Below the pieces are notes generated by a model. It made no database searches. It was given only the letters and a program-made list of their open reading frames with translations, and was not told the DNA's origin. This document shows positions 23,749 through 35,370 of a stretch of DNA of 64,000 nt, one piece after another. The stretch comes from Glossina fuscipes (Eukaryota > Arthropoda > Insecta > Diptera > Glossinidae), in the NCBI RefSeq assembly GCF_014805625.2, contig NW_023998415.1:31556983-31620982 (forward strand). The letters run 5' to 3'. The position numbers were made by a program, and so were the translations under genes. How positions within the stretch are numbered: the stretch's first letter is position 1; each line of letters opens with the position of its first letter.

Positions 23749-24412
23749 GTTGTTGGTTTACAATTCATTTTTTCATAAGCATTTTTCGCAAACGAATGCT
23801 AATTAAATTTCCATGATTCCTGGATTCTTATTACGAATAAGAAATCTACACTGTTCACTTATATGATACACACCGTCATCGCAAAGTATATTTGCGTATT
23901 TCTTTTAATCCAATCCAGAAACCAGATAAGTTATCGCTTGGTAACCGATGCAAAAAAATTAAAAGCGATAAATTTTGATGTAACGATGGTTTGCTACATA
24001 CGATTAGCTATCTGCATCAGCTAACGCAGCACTCTCAGTAATCACTTGTTACTTTATTATGTAGAGTGCTTCCAAAAGTTGGTTTTTACTCTTACGTTCA
24101 TTGTATTCTTCACTTGCAATATATTTGCTTTCAGCATAGTTTGCATAATTTACTGTGAAGTTTTCCAATGCTATTGTTTTGGCACAAAATTATGGTTTTT
24201 TTTCTTTTTTTTTTTTTTTTCAAATTTTACGTTGTTATTGTTTTTTTGTGTATGTGTAAAATAAAAGCATAATCAGCATAAATTTTTAGAACGGTACAAA
24301 GTGCATTTATAATGAAGATTAAAAGAACAAAAAAACAAAAAACACAAGAAGAGTACAAAAGCATATGTGTGGAAACTATTTAGGTAATGCTTGTATTCTT
24401 TAAATTAAATGT

Positions 24413-24417
<5 letters not shown>

Positions 24418-24455
<38 letters not shown>
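24418..24455. repeat. Poly(A) tract, 38 bases
   Basis: The longest homopolymer in the window. Confidence 0.95.
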
Positions 24456-24456
<1 letters not shown>

Positions 24457-25359
24457 GAAAAGCATTAAAACTACGGAAACAAATAAAAACATGAGTGAAA
24501 AAGGTATTAAATGGCTTAACACAAATACACGCAACCTCTTCTAGTGAACTATCACTGGATATACACACGAAATGATTAAAAAAATAAATAAAAAAAATAA
24601 ATAAATAATATAAAATAAAAACAAAAAAAAAATTGAAAATAAAGTTTTTGTTTATATTTATTTTTCATTTTACACAAGTTTCTCGTTTCCTGTTGTTCCA
24701 TCTGGTTTTTTGCTTATTTGATTTTCGGTTATAGCTTTTAATACGTCCCGACGCAGAGCACGTATTCAATTTGCCAAACATTTCGGTACATACTACAAGG
24801 ATTAATATTTTTAATTAGCGTAAAATTCTAAATCGATTTAACCAAGTTGGCATCCGTAGTTGAAACGTTCGCTGTCGCAATAATTTGGATTTCAGTGGAC
24901 TAAATTGAAAAAATGGCAAAGTCGACCCTAATTATGCTGAGAATGGGTATAGGACGGTTATTTGCAATCCATAGCCGATTTGTGTATTTATTCTGACGAT
25001 GAAAGTAAAATAATCTCCTTCGGCTTGCTGACTGGCCCGGCCCGCAATTAGTCGATTACAACAAAGTTTGTGGGTTGGTATGGCAAATGAAATTTTCCTG
25101 CAATGCGTTTCATTGATTTTGTCAAATCATTTCACTTGAAACCATTGGTGTTTCTATTGCTTTCAATTTATTGAGTGGTATAAACATATATATGATTGTC
25201 TAACGCGGTGAACAGTGAGCTATGGAGAAATATTACAAAACAATTCCATCTGCTTGATATACGGTTTCCGTGCAGCATTTTTATACGGAACACGACGGAA
25301 CACTGGCGACATATTCATTTTATCAAAACAGTTTCGATACCCAGAAGAAAGTCGCAGAG

Positions 25360-25560
25360 ACCTTTTTAAAGTACATACACACAGTTTTGATAAATATTAA
25401 ATTTAGAAAATTAATCCAAACATCATACCTGTCCGTCCGTCTACTCATCTATGTGAATGCGTCCTGGAAATCTTATTATGGTCGAAAAGAAGAACACACA
25501 CGTGTTCCCCTCAAATTTTGTAAAACCTTTGGCAATTATTGCAGTAAACTGTAAGCCTAG
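25360..25560 (+). mobile_element. Possible (GTCY)n repeat fragment
   Basis: A segment like ataaatattaaatttag followed by cctgtccgtccgtctactc (about 25428-25446) resembles the middle of the (GTCY)n repeat. The 3' hairpin is missing. Weak assignment. Confidence 0.35.
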
Positions 25561-25802
25561 AATGCCTTTGTCTTCAAAAAGGGGACCAATTGGGTTTTCT
25601 TTTTCATTTCTCATTAATCGCATACAGACGCAATGATAAAAATTTCCACATATATATTTCGTGACACTACAATGGAGTAATGGAAATAATCGCAACCGCA
25701 ACTGTTCATGAGTTCCCTTTAAGGTATAAATGGCGTATGTGAAAGATTAGATCATAGCCGAACATAACCTTTCAATTTGTTTTGTTTGAAAAATGAATTT
25801 AT

Positions 25803-25815
25803 TAAAAGTAAATTA
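25803..25815 (+). repeat. Left target-site duplication of the truncated SINE
   Basis: taaaagtaaatta, repeated exactly at 25939-25951. Confidence 0.93.
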
Positions 25816-25909
25816 CCTCAAGTGCGGTAGAGTTTTTTAATAAAAGCCGATAGCCCTAGATGCTAGTGCTTTAAGACTTTAGTCTTAGAATTTATTCTCT
25901 GGCTAAATT

Positions 25910-25938
<29 letters not shown>
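25816..25938 (+). mobile_element. 5'-truncated tRNA-derived SINE with (TAA)n tail
   Basis: It starts at cctcaagtgcggtagag, that is just after the B box of the full-length copies, and then has the full body and a long (TAA)n tail. Exact 13-bp target-site duplications flank it, so the truncation happened during insertion rather than by later deletion. It lacks the Pol III promoter and should be silent. The last bases match window positions 1-48. Confidence 0.92.
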
Positions 25939-25943
<5 letters not shown>

Positions 25944-25951
25944 GTAAATTA
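25939..25951 (+). repeat. Right target-site duplication of the truncated SINE
   Basis: Exact copy of 25803-25815, joined to the end of the (TAA)n run. Confidence 0.93.
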
Positions 25952-28765
25952 AAGTAAGCAACTGTTGAGTGCATTTTTGAAAATTTCAATTACCACCGCT
26001 TTAGTGTCTTCGGAAATAGGCTCAAATTAATAATGAAATAATTAGTAATCAAACCAATTAGCAGTGAATTCAATAGGTCCCAGTGGACTACTTTGCTGTA
26101 GAGCGAAAAGAGGAAAAAAAAAAAAAAATGAAATTAGTCCCAATCCGATCTGAGTTGAGGGTTATTATAAATGCTCTACTAAAATGAAATAAAATAAGGA
26201 AAATATGAAAAAGAATTGATGAAATTGCAAGCGAAAAGAGCGGGAAAAGCGCAACTTGTGCTTGTGGCTTAATTTCAAAAGCTAATGCAGTAAAATCGCA
26301 TATATATATATATATATATATGTGTGTTTTTGCATAGTATTTTCGATGTGATAGAAGTAATTGGCACATTCTATAGGGATTATAATATGCGTTTGAATTA
26401 ATTGCAATTTTCATTAGGTTTTAAGATTATTGAGATTGGAAACTTTTATTCATATTCGATATTTTATATATTTAAAATCCATTCAAAAATCAACCGCATT
26501 ATCCGCCATAAAGTTAACGCTTTTCATTTAAATATAGCTCTTTTTTAAAATTAATTTAATGCATAATAATATCCCGCATAAATGTTTCATAATTGAATGA
26601 AATTGTTTTCAAACTGTTTGCTTTAACTTAGCGCATTTTTAATTCGTCCGAGTGTGCACTGAATAGAATGCACATTTATTTACCTTTCAATTAAAACTTT
26701 AGTTTAGCAAATTTTTTATTTGTTAAATAATTTTCAAATTATTTGTGGTATTTGCTGTGTTATGAATATGTATAAAATTAATATATAAATTATTTCAAAT
26801 CAGTATTGCAATGCAATAAAAAGAATTAGATGTGTAAATGGACGGACTAACAAGTAAAAAATTTCTAGTAGTCTTAAAACGAATTTCAGTTACCTATCAG
26901 TTACTTTTCGTAAACATATAGAATTTAGGCAACCGATGGCAGCGTCCATCGTTTCATCTTGAGGTTCGTCTTTTAATATGCTCTCATACAGCATACTCTC
27001 GCAATTCCTCTCTGTATTGTAAATGAACGGGTAAAATTTTTTTTAATTAAGCTGACAACAATATTGCGAAAATTTCATTTGAATGTGCCATTGTTTATAC
27101 CGCCAGACTTCTCATTCTTAACTAATTAAACCCATTCATATGCTATTCATTTAATACGTTATGTGATCAATTAAGATGGCCATTGCTCGAGGTAAATTAA
27201 GCAAACTTTATCAGCAAGTTTCCAATATTGAGATAAGGTATATAAACAATTGTTTCTGCACTGGTTTCATGCAAACTCTTCCCTCTAGTACAAACATCGC
27301 CTCTTAACCTCCCATACTATATTATCAAAATTTCAACCATTACACATATCAATGCATCCTATTTCAAGTTCGCTGCTTGACCTAACGCAGTGTGAAGATT
27401 ACTCTCTAATTCATAGAATCTTCATGCAAAACTGCTGTAAATGTTCAGTGTATATTCGCTACGAAATAACATCTTTTTCACCTTACAAAGTCTCTGAATG
27501 AGCTCCCTTACCAAATACAATAGTGCTTCACATCTATAAGTATCACATTTCTATAAGGCAAGCTATGAAATCCTACGATGCTTATATAGCTTTCTTTTAA
27601 TTGTGTATGTAGCTCAATAAACGATTCATACGCATCACATGCATTTGCAAGATTATATACATAGAGTATCAGTTTTTCATCTTGGACTAATTGCCTGCAG
27701 AAGTATAGCGAAGACCGACTGACATATCATCAAAATTCCGGGATAGCTAAGAAAGCGGGCACGTCGAAGAAACCTTAATCCAATTGCCGCAAGCAGAATA
27801 CTATAAACATTGTATGTATATGTAATGGGTGAAAAGACTACCAAATTATATGATGAGCAAGATAAATAAACTTTTTAAAGCTCAAGTTTTTTTTCCGATA
27901 TATTTGCTTGTTTTTATTTTAAAATTCAACTCACAAACAGCGTTTTAAAGTAATTTATTTTAAAGCTTTCAATTGAAAATGTTGCTCGTTCGTATTGTGC
28001 AGCATTCCAAAATATATTGCATACAATTCTTTGTCGGCCACCTATCCTCCGCCGCTTTGTAACCTGCATTATATTGTGTTTACACTTTTAATTAAGTAAT
28101 TAAGTAAACACGATGTGAAATGAATATCCATTGACGTTTATCTACACTCACTCTGGCCGACTGTAGTTTAGCTATCATATGTGTCAATGTGCAATTAGCA
28201 AATGAGATTCTCGTAAACAATTTCAGAACAATGAATGTCTACTGAAACTGAAATTGAATGTTATTGAAGCTAAAATCAATACCTATTACACGTATGAGAT
28301 CTGGATATGAGAATCGAAAAACTTTAATCGATGTTTTAATTAATTTTTTTATTTTTTTTTTTTTTTGAGTTTTAAAATACTTCTAAAACGTAATTATTTA
28401 TGCAAAAGATTTAAATTATTTAAATCATTTCAGGTCGTTTCTTCAATACCCATCATATATAAATAAATATTTATCAGATGTTTTGGATTTGTGTGTAGGG
28501 CGACTGATTTCATGTTCCCACAATTCAATATGAAACATTCGTCACTCTCTAGTTATTGCGGACAACGTTTCGAAAATCTTGCACTTTTCCTTCCTGTCTA
28601 CCTCGAAGATATTGAATTTAGGGCAGATATATTATGAAATTCCCCGGAGCTATGAGAAAAAAATTTCATATGCTGTGCTTACGTAATAGCAAAATGGAAT
28701 TAAATAATCATTTTTTTAGTTCTGATAACCTACTTAGCAAAATTTTTCAGTTTCACTTAGCAACT
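25952..28765. other. Unassigned AT-rich DNA
   Basis: No gene seen. It includes a (TA)n run at 26300-26321 followed by TGTGTG. Positions 26500-26720 are rich in TAAT, CATAA and TTTCATAATTG-type words and free of simple repeats, the texture of a conserved non-coding block; this is only an impression. Confidence 0.5.
26300..26321. repeat. (TA)n microsatellite
   Basis: Perfect run that passes into TGTGTG. Confidence 0.93.
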
Positions 28766-28790
28766 TGCAATAGCAAGTAATAAAATTACA

Positions 28791-28806
28791 TTCGGCTGTA
28801 GCCGGA
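28791..28806 (-). other. 3'-terminal hairpin with compensatory change
   Basis: On the plus strand: TTCGGC, four-base loop, GCCGGA. Compared with the other copies (TTCGGT/ACCGAA) the innermost pair has changed from T-A to a G-C-type pair on both sides. Confidence 0.65.
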
Positions 28807-28838
28807 CATTCTATCATCTTCTACCAGGTTTATATTCC

Positions 28839-28867
<29 letters not shown>
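28839..28867. repeat. Poly(A) tract, 29 bases
   Basis: Uninterrupted A run inside the repeat fragment. Confidence 0.95.
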
Positions 28868-28869
<2 letters not shown>

Positions 28870-29020
28870 GATGAAATTTTCATACCCTATAATAGTAACT
28901 AAGTGTTACCAATTTTGCCCATTTTTATACCAGTGATGCGGGATCATCCATAGAATATAGAAATTTTGATGTTTTGAAAGCCCATGTTTTTCACCTTTGA
29001 CAACGAAGATCTTGTTTGTG

Positions 29021-29714
29021 GTCCATTAAAGAATCTATAATTTTGTCTTTCTTTGCTTAACGTTTCAAAATTATGGAGCTTTTAGTTCAGTGGAGCTTTA
29101 GTTATTTTTTTAAATTTCCTTTTTTAATAAAATTTCCATATATGAGTTGGCTCGGACTGAGGATTGCCTCATAATTATTGTACGGCGCGTACGAGACAGT
29201 AAGCGATTCATACGTCGGTTGAACGAATCTTTGCGTCCTTTTGAAAGTAAAAAACGATACACAATCTGTTGATGGATATTAAGAAATTTGAAAAATATCA
29301 ATAAGAAATAGCGAAGCAAACGTCATCGAGACATTTGTTCGTAGTTAATTTCAATTTATGGCCCGTATACGCAGCGGAACCGTGCGCGGCTATTGTTACA
29401 TATACATCGGCGGAGTTTGTTTTCCATTAGCTCGCTTTTTTTATGGGAGCTTCGTGGGTTTTCTTATTGAATTTCATTTACCCCCGCTTTCTAGGCGTCT
29501 TAGTTTTTGGAACACCATCTAAAACGCTCAAAACCTCAATATTGCCAATCATTGTATGGTATGTATTACCCGCCTCGTTTTCGGGCCCACCCATGCAACC
29601 AAATAGTTTGTGCTCCAAGTGTTTCCTACATCTGCGCAACTCAGAGACGTCAGTCTGTTTTTATCTGAACGTGAGCAGACAATTCCATTCAATACAATGT
29701 ATGTAACTCCCAAA
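29021..29714. other. Unassigned DNA
   Basis: Less AT-rich than average. An 87-codon frame at 29443-29706 and a 69-codon minus frame at 29110-29319 have no motif I recognise. Confidence 0.4.
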
Positions 29715-29945
29715 ATGAAGTTTCAGAGACCTTATAAAGTATATATAAAGATCAGCGTGAAATTTTTAATTGATATAGCCATGTCCGTCCGTGTGTGTGT
29801 TGTGCAATAACACATAAGATATCGACTTACAATTTGATAGAAATACTGGAAGTTTTTTCTTCCAGGTTGGTAGTGAAAATGGGCCAATTTGGTCAGAGCA
29901 GAAATACGCAGTGGTTCATAAGCTGAACGCAACTCGGTTTTTCTT
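29715..29945 (+). mobile_element. (GTCY)n-family repeat fragment
   Basis: catgtccgtccgtgtgtgtg (29779 onward) is followed by gttggtagtgaaaatgggcc at about 29865, matching the gttggtattgaaaatgggcc landmark of the 3.7-kb copy. The 3' hairpin is absent. Confidence 0.6.
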
Positions 29946-31059
29946 AAAATTTGAAGGTTTTTTCCTCGTTACTCAGAAATTGGAAAAATTCGTTAAGTGA
30001 AATTTTCCACATTTACTTTACGAAACCCTCTACTTTTTACGTTTTTGCGGTTTTACGCGCATATATCATAACGCAAACAACACAGAATGTGCAAAACTAT
30101 TTGCTACATTCATCAAATGAAGATATATTGTTTGCCAAAATGTGGATCAGTTCTAAAATGAATATGGTCAACACGGCGACCTGATGGATTAATTTTTTCT
30201 TAATAATACCGACGATATCAAAGGGAATCAAATAAAAGAATTTCGTCAATAGAATGCGATAAGCGAAGTGTGGTAGACGTCACGAATTAGTTGATAATTG
30301 TTTTCTTAAAAGTATCTTCGATATAGATATTAAATGATAGGAGTTGGAGTATAGAATGGGATAAGTTGTGTTAATTACAATTTTATTATGGTGGATGTTT
30401 ATTACATAACGTCTTGGGATGTTTAGATTTCTTGGAATCAAGAATCTTAAGTGGACCAAGCGCTTACGTGGTGAGTATGCGAGATTCGGCTCCTGTCAAA
30501 TACAACTTTCTTCCTTGTTTTTGTATATGTCATCATCAAAAAAAGCTTGTGTTTTTTTATTTTGTAATAACAACTAAACGGTAAAAGATACCAGCACCGA
30601 TTCTCTTTTATTTCAGCTATTGATTTATACCATTTTCATTTAAAAATGATTTCATATAAATGCAAGGAAATGAAGTTATCATCTTTCTCTAGCATTCCCC
30701 ATTCCCCACAAGTGCAATGCTATTCACATATTAAAAGATACAATTTTCAGCCCACAAACCAAACCCAAAAGCTATTTTTGTACACGTAAAGTCCTTTATG
30801 AAAATCAGATGTGTTTTCCTTACATCAAAGAGGCAGTTATCCTTATTTTCATCCCACATGCGCGAAGCGCAACCATGGGATTATTGTTTTTGTAACATAT
30901 TTTTACAATTTCCTTACGCTGTAAAACTGTATATGTATTGTAATCCATAAGTAATGGCAAGGTATAAAAAAAAAAAAAAAAAATATGTTGAAAAAAGAAT
31001 TTGATTCGAAGCTCTGTGCTTTATTTACATTTACTTTCGGAATCGCAAAATGGATGATC
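29946..31059. other. Unassigned AT-rich DNA
   Basis: No gene recognised. A short A tract lies at about 30967-30982, next to the copia relic. Confidence 0.5.
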
Positions 31060-31560
31060 TTATATAACTTTGCATCCCCAGTTGACAGCTTTAGCAACGG
31101 ATATAAAATTACGCTCGAGACCAGGTAAGTATAAAACATCAACAAGAATGAGAACATGTTTTTTTGTCGGCAATCACAGTACACCTTCTCGAGCGACCAT
31201 AAGAATCGTCTTCGGCAGCATGAAAGTGAATATACACTATCATGGAGCGCATTCCTATAAGCATTGGCATATAGAAAAGATGTTTGGAGAATCATTATTA
31301 TTTTGTAGTTTTTTCTAATCCTGTTTCCGTTCTTTACATTGAGCGGTATAATGTCCTTTTCGACCGTAATTGTGGCATTTAAAATTTACTTTTGTTGTTG
31401 CGATCGCTTCCTAGACCGTTTTCATAGTAGTCTTGTTTCATTTGCAACTTTTTCTAAGTGCCTTAGAAATTTGGACGTCACTAACACTGCTTTCCATGCA
31501 TGCATCTTATAAGTAGAGACAACCGGATTTAGCGTAGCCTTCAGGAAGCGTTTACTGGTG
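31060..31560 (-). pseudogene. Ty1/copia-type gag-pol relic
   Basis: Two copia-family landmarks occur in the right order on the minus strand. First is a zinc knuckle, CHNYGRKGHYTAQC (31377-31336), in which the second Cys of the CCHC pattern is Tyr. About 180 bases further comes LVDVLYLPGLERNFISVA followed by a Gly-Cys-Lys-Val segment (31146-31066). That fits the conserved block between protease and integrase (consensus L-x-x-VLYVPxLxxNLISV). Between them is a degraded protease region with stops. Upstream, LPEGY (about 31540) may be the end of the gag domain. The frames differ and stops interrupt them, so the element is dead. No long terminal repeats were recognised. Confidence 0.7.
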
Positions 31561-32422
31561 ATACAATTTTTCATTGCACAAGTCCAAGGGCGACAACACT
31601 GTTTCAGTTCTCACTTGTGCTTGTCTTTATGCAGACCGTAGCTTTGCTGATAGCGTTACTTACTCTTGGAAATTGAAACATCAGATATTATTTAATAACA
31701 GAAAAGAAGTGTGCAACAACTACGCAATATGCTATAATGGCGAAGAGATAGATACATTGCTATATATGTTTTATATGCGCTTAATTCTAATAACATTGCT
31801 TTCTCGTTAGATTAATCTTGTTTCACTTTAAATAAAGATACATAACAGATTTAATTTTACGGTCGAAACGCATTGCTTTTATCTTGACCCGACATTATTT
31901 CATCTCGAAATTATTTTATTTATTTTTTTATTTTTTTTTTATTTTCATTTAAACTAGAGTAACGGCTCAGTTCCATATATGATGAAAAGTTTGTTCTTAA
32001 ATTATTGCAGCTTTATCTGAAATTTAATTGGAAATATTTATCTATCAAATATTGCGAATCAAGAGCTTAAGCTAGTTAATCATGCATCTGAATGTTACAT
32101 ATAAGCTATCAAGAGTAATATACTTCTGGTTAGTGACTATAAAAAAGGGAAATTAAATTGTGAAAGTAAATCCCCTTAAGAGGCATAAATTAACTGCAAT
32201 TAAAGTTAAGCGTTTGCCTTTAGTCCCATAGCCTCTTGACTATTTAAAAAGTAAGACAGAAAAATGTAAAGAACAGACAGTAATTAGGTAAAACACAAAG
32301 GAGATTTCTGAAAAGAGCTTAATAGCGAAAACTAAATTTAAAGAGATTGCTTTCCAGTAAATAGCTTTCAAAAAATGCGGAATTTTATTTAAAATAATAC
32401 TTTTAGAATTTTGTTGCTCTTG

Positions 32423-32459
<37 letters not shown>

Positions 32460-35200
32460 TTTCTTTTGTTTTGTTTTATTATAAAGCTTATGAATTTCCT
32501 TTGTATAAATTAAAATAAGAAGAAAAATAAAACAAGTTTCCTTGATTGCCTCAAGCACACGGAACAAATAAATCTTTCAACAAATAAAATATTTCTTGCG
32601 AGTCCAACGTCATTAAACGATTATTAGGTTAATACGGATAGGAAGAGATAAGCAAGGTTGCGCAAAGAAAACAACATAAAAAAAAAAAAAAGAAAAGAAA
32701 AGCATTCTCCTAAATTAAAGCTAGACAATAAAAAGTACGGAGACTAATAATTTTATGCGTCGATTTAAAAATATTCTATATCTAACTTGAAGGTCTGAGA
32801 TATAGTTTGATTATAAACATTTCCTGTCTCAATTGTCCTTAAATTCCTTTCTTAATATTTTCCCCAAAGATAAAAATATTCTACAAGAAGTAAAGTTCTG
32901 CTGTTCCAAAGCAAATTTTTCATATGAGAAAGTCCCCGGTATAAAGGTGATATAAATCACAAAAGACCGTCTAGTGAAAGAAATCCATCCGTTCACTTTA
33001 AGCGAGACAATATCCTCAATATGCTTAGCTTTGCATTAATATCGTTGAGTCTTAAGTCAAGAATTGTGAATAGAGGTGTCTCGAAGAATATCAGTATTTT
33101 TAATTTTTGGTTAGCTTTGCGTAGGCCAACACTCGATTAATGCTTTGATGGCTTTCTTCAGTTTTTCTGCCCTCATTTGCTGACGGAAAATTTGAAAAAT
33201 TTCTCGCCAAAGGTCAATAAAGTGTACTTCAATGATTAACTTAAATACGTTCATGTTACTAAGCAGAGCATAGCAATTTTAACGACTTATGATGTCGTAT
33301 TGTTTCACAAAATATATATTGTTGCGCTTAGAAAGCGAACGAAGAAACTGTTCTACCGATTGTTGAACGACAGCGAGTGGCCTATCTATTGTAAGTCCGA
33401 TTAACGAGTCATTTTGTTGAAATAGTCTTAAAATCGAAGCATGCTAATCCATGCTACATTAAAACAATGGCGGCGCAAGTTTTTCGAAATGAATCGCAAA
33501 TCGCATATCGAATTTCAAGCCTTCCCGATAAAAAAAAACACGTATTTATCTTAAAAGTTTCTTTCAGTGTAGAGGCCCTAAAAAAAAAAAAAAAGAACCA
33601 TAAAAATATACACGAAAATGAAAATTTCTTGTATGCTTTTTATACTTTTTTAGTTATTTCAACATTTATTGCACTTGAATGCATTAAGAAGTTTCCATTT
33701 CTTTTTCTCTCTTCAATTTTCTTTGCTGGTCTTGTTGTATATAAGTCTTCACTAAGGCTGTTGTTTCTCTTCGCTTTTATTTATGTATATTTCTTCGGTT
33801 GCTTTCCTTTTTTTCGTTATTCTGTTTTTGAAGAGGAAGCGGTGGGGGTGAAAGAACGTTGCTAGTGTCAGGATGCTCAAAAGGAAATCACAAAAGGAAA
33901 TGAACGCTATGCTAACTGTGAATGTGACAGTTAGCGAGCCAGCAAGCAAACGAATGAAATAAATCTAAAACGCAGTGAAAACTATTTGAAATATTTAGCT
34001 GCATTAAGGAAGGATGTCACTAGGGTGATGACGTTTGCGTATCCAATTGTGATGCTTTCCGATATAATTCATATTTTCTCTCAACACTAAATTGCTGAAC
34101 TATATTAACGCAATAATCACTAGTTTACTTTTCTCTGTTAGTAAATTTCAACAGGTTATACTCTTCGATGCGTGTTGAAAATTTATATTATTTCATTTGA
34201 TTTATTTGCTTTCAATTCGCTTTTTTGTACTCTGTTACATAAGGAAGGTAAACGTTCTTTCGTTATAAAACAAACCATAGTTAAGCAAAGTCGACCATAG
34301 TCAATGTCAGCGTGTCGAATTTTGTTAACACCTCTCAAATATTACAACCTGCAACAATGTACATGGATAGATCTCAGAAAGATGAACGGACCGACGGACA
34401 GGCAGGTAGTTACACAGCCGGATAAATAAGTAGTCAAGCTTAAATCGATTCAGAAAATGATTTTTAATCGATTAGCGTAAGAATAGGCGAATCTATGTTA
34501 AGTGTGATACTCATACACGCGAGCAAATTCAATATACGGTGCACCGCAAGTCCTGAAGGGGAATAAACAGTACAAAGTTGTGTTTGGACAAAATTTTCTT
34601 CTATCTCTCGTTCCTTCTTTTCTTGTACCATTCCGCTTCTCGTTTCGTGAGCGCAATAATTTGACACATCTTGACACTCATTTTCTATTGATTACGCTCT
34701 ACAGAGATAAATTGATTTTCTGCACTCATATGTCTTTTTTCTAAGCATATATGAGTTGCCCGCGCTTTTTTTTCTTTACTATTTTGATGCAAGAATGTAT
34801 GACTTGGACTAGTTCTAAATAAAAAAAAAAATTCGCTAAAGACAACACTACAGATAGAACAGTGGTACAACAGTTGCAAACATACGAATCAAATTAATTT
34901 TCGTACATGAGTTTAGTTGAAAAAATATTTAACTTTCAGAAAATTGAAACATATTTAATCTGTCATCCCATATACAATTCAGACTTATACTAAAGCTATG
35001 GGAAAGAGTCGCATTAATGAAAACTAAATTTGACGAGATTGCATTTCTATATTGGTCGGTTGAGGGTAATGCAGTATAACTAACTTTTCGTCAGCGATAT
35101 TCGTATTGTCGCGTATTAGAAATTACTTTTGCCAAATAGTTGGCAATAAATATTTGAATATTGTTCATTGTTCACATGTGTGTGAAGATATGCCCTAGAA
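31561..35200. other. Unassigned AT-rich DNA
   Basis: No gene seen. It contains a (TA)n run at 32425-32452 and a minus-strand (GTCY)-like segment at about 34385-34412 that may be another repeat scrap. The 132-codon frame at 33467-33865 is Lys/Phe-rich, with no motif. Confidence 0.5.
32425..32452. repeat. (TA)n microsatellite
   Basis: Perfect dinucleotide run. Confidence 0.95.
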
Positions 35201-35204
35201 TTAT

Positions 35205-35370
35205 GAATAGGCAGTTTTTGGTTCTACCATCACGATTGTGCCCAGCGAGGCCACATTTTTCACGACAAATCCACATCATCATATCATATGACTTAGCTCC
35301 GTCCAATTTCTACTTATTCTCGGAATATTATTCTAAACAATTATTGTATTGGCACAGGCATCAATAGCAG
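35205..35370 (+). pseudogene. Mariner-type transposase scrap (catalytic C-terminal part)
   Basis: One frame reads FWFYHHDCA (Asp codon 35234-35236), like the WxxHxDNA block around the second catalytic Asp. A second frame reads SYDLAPSNFYLF (35284-35319), the YSPDLAPxDFxLF block around the third, with Asp changed to Asn. The spacing is shorter than 34 residues and a frameshift lies between, so sequence has been lost. No inverted repeats were found. The motifs (DFYLF type) differ from both other mariners here, so it is likely a separate lineage. Confidence 0.65.

Larger units (their letters stand above)
22364..25200. other. Unassigned AT-rich DNA, rich in homopolymers
   Basis: No gene seen. 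The 175-codon frame at 23289-23816 is made of poly-Lys and poly-Phe from A and T tracts and is discarded. A tracts lie at 23391-23422 and 24418-24455, T tracts at 23722-23748 and about 24205-24220. Confidence 0.6.
28770..29020 (-). mobile_element. (GTCY)n-family repeat fragment, minus strand
   Basis: Read on the minus strand, the 3' end has a hairpin (28791-28806) followed by a segment like gaatgtaattttattacttg, which aligns with the gaatataattttcttacttg end of the plus-strand copies. Upstream on that strand come a poly(T) tract, a segment like atgaaaatttcat and gtataaaaatgggcaaaatt. The (GTCY)n part is not preserved. Confidence 0.55.

Noticed and set aside
23289..23816. 175-codon open frame, one of the longest in the window
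   Set aside because: It is built on poly-Lys and poly-Phe from A and T tracts, with no motif, and crosses obvious simple repeats.
29443..29706. 87-codon frame in a less AT-rich block, suspected retroelement
   Set aside because: Neither strand gave an RT, gag or transposase motif.
33467..33865. 132-codon open frame with a hydrophobic stretch that could pass for membrane segments
   Set aside because: The Phe/Leu richness comes from T-rich DNA; there is an A tract inside the frame and no family match.
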